Positions 60,346 to 64,000 of a stretch of 64,000 bases of DNA are shown one piece after another. Each line of letters starts with the position of its first letter. The stretch's first letter is position 1. The position numbers were made by a program, and so were the translations under genes. Source of the stretch: Beroe forskalii (Eukaryota > Ctenophora > Nuda > Beroida > Beroidae); assembly GCA_011033025.1 (NCBI GenBank), contig WFMF01000073.1, positions 124,001-188,000 on the forward strand. Direction: 5' to 3'. The notes beneath the pieces are model-generated. The model was not told the origin of the DNA. It searched no databases and worked only from the letters and a program-made list of their open reading frames with translations.

Positions 60346-61096
60346 AAACGATTTTGAAATGTCACAGCAATATTCCTTCTCGTCAAAGCGCACAACTGTA
60401 CTTAAAGCAAAGGCGATCAAATCTCTCGGATATTTTCAATTCTGGAATATCTGGACTTTACTCTCAGCACAAAATCATCAAAATTGAAATCAATAAAAGC
60501 TCATGTAACGCGAAATATAATTGTGAAAAATAGCCGATTTTCAACAAAAAGAACTCATGTATCGCGAAATAAGAAAATAAAAGCCAACTATTTTCGGTAA
60601 AAGCCGAGAGTAAAATCTGAGTCGGTAGCTGGAGGTTTACACAGTAAACTTAAACAGTCCTACTCTTACTCGGAATGATCGCTTTGCAGCAAAAATTATA
60701 TATTATTATCACCACTGTTTTTACCAACAAACGAATTTTTCTTAACATTTTTTTCATTTTTTATTGGTTTTAGTTCGCTACTAATGATGAAAAAGAAAGC
60801 ATTTAAGTTGACGTATATTCTTCATACATATTTTCGAGTGTGGGCTTATTGAACTACTTTTCCTCTAAGATTGATACGCAGTGTCTATATTACTAAAAAC
60901 ATCAAATTCTAAATCAGCGATAAGTAAATAAGTAAACCACTTAAAAACGAAATAAAAGGGACTTTTATATTAAAAATCTCAACTATCATCAGTAAGAAAG
61001 TTAACAGACCATTGCCAGTTAGGAGTTAATAAATAGCCTTACAGTTAGTACAAAAGAAAACCAAATATATTCCAGAGAACAACTGAACGATAAAGA

Positions 61097-61185
61097 GAGA
61101 CATCACTGTCCAAGTGATGTGTCTCAAAAGAGACATCACTGTCAAAGTGATGTGTCTCAAAAAGAGACATCACCGTGATGCTTCT
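61097..61185. repeat. Tandem GAGACATCACT hairpins
   Basis: GAGACATCACT-GTCCA-AGTGATGTGTCTC is repeated as GAGACATCACT-GTCAA-AGTGATGTGTCTC, then partly a third time, separated by A runs. Each unit is a self-contained stem-loop. Confidence 0.75.
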
Positions 61186-61189
61186 CCAC

Positions 61190-62114
61190 TTTCCACGTGC
61201 ATAGACCACGCAATGCGTAGTAGAGGACACGGTTTATATATCTATATAATGGTTGTGGTGAGTGAACGCGCCGCGCATTCTACGCACGTGGACACACTGA
61301 GGACAGAAGAGAGAGGATTATTGGCGGACACCCAAAAAAATGTTATGGTGAGCACCAGACGTTCCTTTGTAGACTGGCACCTTACTCGACCCGATTTCAG
61401 CCCGGGTGACCCACTTGAAAACACGTTCATCTTCAAGCTGAGAACTCTGTGGACGTGTTTGTTTCTCCAGATTGTAAACTCGGCAGCAGCACCAATCACA
61501 GAAAGATATAAAATCCGGAGAGCGGAGCGGAGTCCCCGAGCGAAGTACGGCGGTCCGAGCAACGCTCCAGTCGCAGAGGAAGTGTGACACGGGCTTGTCA
61601 AAAGGAACGAACTGGTACTCACGCGTTTCAAGTCACCGGTCACACGCGTTATGTATCACGCGCTATATATCACGCAAAGATTAGTGGTTATCATAAGTCA
61701 CGCGATATCTATGGCGTGACTTGAAAAAAAGATGGGCCTATTTTCGTGTGATATTTTGTTTGAAATTTTAAGGAGCCATTTAATAATTGTGAGACATCTC
61801 CTCTGTCCTCGTGGGTACGAATTGTTTGTTCGAGACTGATGAATAGTGTAAGTAGTAGAATCTTTAGAGAAAAGTTCATGAAGGAGGCTGAAGAGAGGGA
61901 GAAGTGAAGGTTGCTCCATCTCATACAATAACTGATACTAAAACCTCCCAACTTTATCATCATCATTAGCATTGCTGACATCATCATTCTTTGAAATCCT
62001 GACGCCATTATCATCATCCGCATCGCTGGCGCCGTGCCAGAATAACTTATAAATAGAATTCCCCACAACATCACCAAGTTATAATACATAATTATAAAAA
62101 CTAGAGTCACGTGA
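61190..62114. other. No confident gene; overlapping ORFs on both strands
   Basis: A 157-codon plus-strand ORF (61114-61587) and a 133-codon minus-strand ORF (61242-61643) overlap in a GC-richer patch. Neither has a recognisable domain, splice context or start signal. The part next to 62115 is probably the 3' UTR of eIF4G. Confidence 0.35.
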
Positions 62115-64000
62115 CTACGCTTTAGCCGGCGTGCTGGCAGTTGTGGGCGTTTCTGAGGTGTCCGAATCACTTTCATCGTTGTTACTGAGCTCCTCGAAGA
62201 ACATTTTGAGGTTTGATCGCATCACCCCGTTTCCTTGGTTTTCTTCGCCCTTGTCGCGCCAATGTCGGAATCCCCCTTCTGATATGATTTCTCCGTCGTC
62301 AAGCTTCACGAAGATGTCGTGGGCGAGCACTGGAAGGGAGAACATAAGTTAGGAGATGGGACAATGGACTGCGAAAGGATTTGGCGATTTGACAGATTGT
62401 CAGGGCGGGAAAGTAAATCTGTCCCGCCCCAAAAATGCATTAACTCTTTCAAGAGTCTGAGTGAGATAGCAGCACGATGCTACAATGAACTATTCTAGAA
62501 GATGAAGTTTTTGCTCAAGTTACTCCAAATAATTTACTTACTTCTGGGGTGCTTCATGTTGTGAATAGAGAGCTGGATAGCGTCCAGGGCGTACAGTTCA
62601 CACTGCAGATTGTCTTTGTCACTCTGAAAAGAGTTCTAGTGTAAGATGTTGAATTTAGAAAGGAGAACAAGTCATTCCTAAGATGGCTGAATCAAATGAG
62701 CGAATCTGAATTTAATGGATTTATTCCCAATCAGGCTTCCACTCAAAAAATCTAAATTTCAAGGATGAAAATAGCATGTGATTTGTCAGATTTCTACCTG
62801 CAGGTATTTCTTGAGGATGGGGTCCACTCTGTTAAAGTTGGCGTCTGATAGCGTGTACTTGGACACGTCTTTGGGGTCTGCGTCGCAGCAGAACTCGAAG
62901 GCAACCGTCATCAGGTCCTTGATGAACTGGCATTCCTTCTGCGTGGCAACTGGCACGTTTTGCTGAGGAAGAGATAAGAGTTAGTATTATGAGATTTTGA
63001 ATATGGAGTGAATATGTTAGGCGAAAATATTGAAAAAAACAGCCAAAAATATATGACGCTGATTTTGTATACCAGCAAAGGGTATAAATCAATGATTCAT
63101 CTCTATTGACTCAGAGAAAATGCCGGTAATTACAAATCCAACTCACATCGATGAAAGTGAAGACATCGTCCTGGTTGTTCCTCTCATCCTGTAACAGAGC
63201 TCTGAGCTGTATCGTAATGTCAAACTCAGTCTCCCGACGAGAAGAGGAGGAGGTGGAGGTGGAGTCGTCCTTGGGTTCTGTCGTGGACAGGTAGTCCAAC
63301 TTGTATCTGGGAGAGAGGTGGAAGGGTTAAAAAACAGGAGATGGGCAAAAGAGATAATCGGAGGGAAGATCTCTATAACACTCAACACCTGTTGAAGACC
63401 ATCAATCGCCCAAGCCAGTCCTCGAGAAATTGCCTTCCTTTGAGACTGATCAAGTGGTCAGATAGCTTTGACATCACCAAGTCAGTAACAGCAAAACGTT
63501 TACAAATCTAAACCCAAGTTATAACCATAACTCACTTCTCGATAAGTTCAGCAGGGTTGTCGCACAGGTCCGACCAGGACATCTTCTCCTTGCCCCATCT
63601 CTTCTGTACCTCCATGCTGCCCTTGCTGCCCAGGATATCCACTGAGGTCTTGATTACCTGGAGAAGGAGAGGTGTTACTGGGTGTGCTAAGGAGGAAAAT
63701 AGTCATGATGGTTCATTTATTCGAACGTTTTTGCAAATTCTACAGAATCTAAAAATAGATAAATTGGACAAAGAAGTTCCTATTACACAGGCCAAGTCCT
63801 GTCTGAAACCCCGACTAAATAATCTCACCTCACACAAGACAATTCCGGCTTTGTCCGTAGCCCGGAGAGGCTCCAAGGCACTCCTGATGACTTTGAGGGT
63901 CAGGTGCTCCTGAGCAAAGCTCTCTCCCATCAGCTTGCCAAGGTTAGCGTAGATGGAGGGTACATCGATAGCCAAGTCCTGGGCGGACTCAAAGGTGGGC
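62115..64000 (-). CDS. EIF4G: eIF4G C-terminus (end of MA3 domain and W2 domain), 5' part off the window
   Basis: eIF4G is the scaffold of the cap-binding translation initiation complex; its C-terminal MA3 and W2 domains bind eIF4A and the eIF4E kinase Mnk. Exons (right to left) are 64000-63829 (partial), 63657-63536, 63306-63147, 62962-62798, 62623-62542 and 62329-62115, all phase-consistent. The first reads DLAIDVPSIYANLGKLMGES, matching the AIDIPHIWLYLAEL phrase of eIF4G MA3. Later exons give KYKLDYLSTTEP, an Asp/Ser-rich linker, DPILKKYLQSDKDNLQCELYA and the W2 ending DDGEIISEGGFRHWRDKGEE with the acidic-aromatic MFFEELSNNDESDSD. The order and motifs fit the eIF4G1/3 type rather than the shorter DAP5 type, although DAP5 shares the fold. 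The gene continues beyond 64000. Confidence 0.9.

Noticed and set aside
61114-61643. 157- and 133-codon ORFs on opposite strands
   Set aside because: They overlap each other, include hairpin repeats, and show no domain or exon signals.

Overview
The window is AT-rich, intron-dense, repeat-rich eukaryotic nuclear DNA, clearly from an animal. Every multi-exon gene uses GT-AG introns whose phases agree exon to exon. The gene content is metazoan: a CLASP-type TOG protein, the C-terminus of eIF4G, Ly6/uPAR-like surface proteins, a papain-family protease and eukaryotic tRNA-His genes. The many small elements with GACCACGCCC-type motifs and a bacterial-style cinnamyl/alcohol dehydrogenase with introns would fit an early-branching animal such as a sponge, but that placement is inference. 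All exon boundaries were derived by hand from splice signals and reading-frame phase.

Layout. Region 1-9480 is mostly repeats: short foldback elements, an AC-rich tract, a 1.8 kb dispersed repeat carrying two later transposon insertions, and a ~166-bp tandem array; it holds one orphan exon candidate. Region 9485-18850 (minus) is a CLASP-like gene, with a single-exon Ly6/uPAR-like membrane protein gene (13280-14080, plus) inside one of its introns. Region 21819-24407 (plus) is a three-exon zinc NADP-type alcohol dehydrogenase, with a hAT-like MITE just upstream and another just downstream. At 25591-27338 lies the inverted partner of the 1.8 kb repeat.

Region 27563-53708 (minus) is one very long coiled-coil gene with 36 recognised exons and about 1,400 residues. 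It hosts a whole papain-family protease gene in its last intron (same strand), three tRNA-His genes in another intron, and, in a ~9.8 kb intron, a complete four-exon gene for a secreted protein of unknown family on the opposite strand (38766-47986).

Region 55702-57509 (plus) is a four-exon cysteine-rich, probably GPI-anchored Ly6-like gene with an apparent one-base frameshift. Region 57510-62114 is a hairpin/MITE-rich gap. Region 62115-64000 (minus) holds the last exons of eIF4G (MA3 end and W2 domain).

Most notable: two tandem arrays, in two different genes, are built from copies of a splice acceptor plus the first bases of the following exon. One has about 41 extra copies of a 45-bp unit, the other five extra copies of a ~23-bp unit. 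In both, use of any extra acceptor would meet a stop codon within a few codons. Comparison of the two inverted 1.8 kb repeats also exposes the empty sites and target duplications of two transposons.
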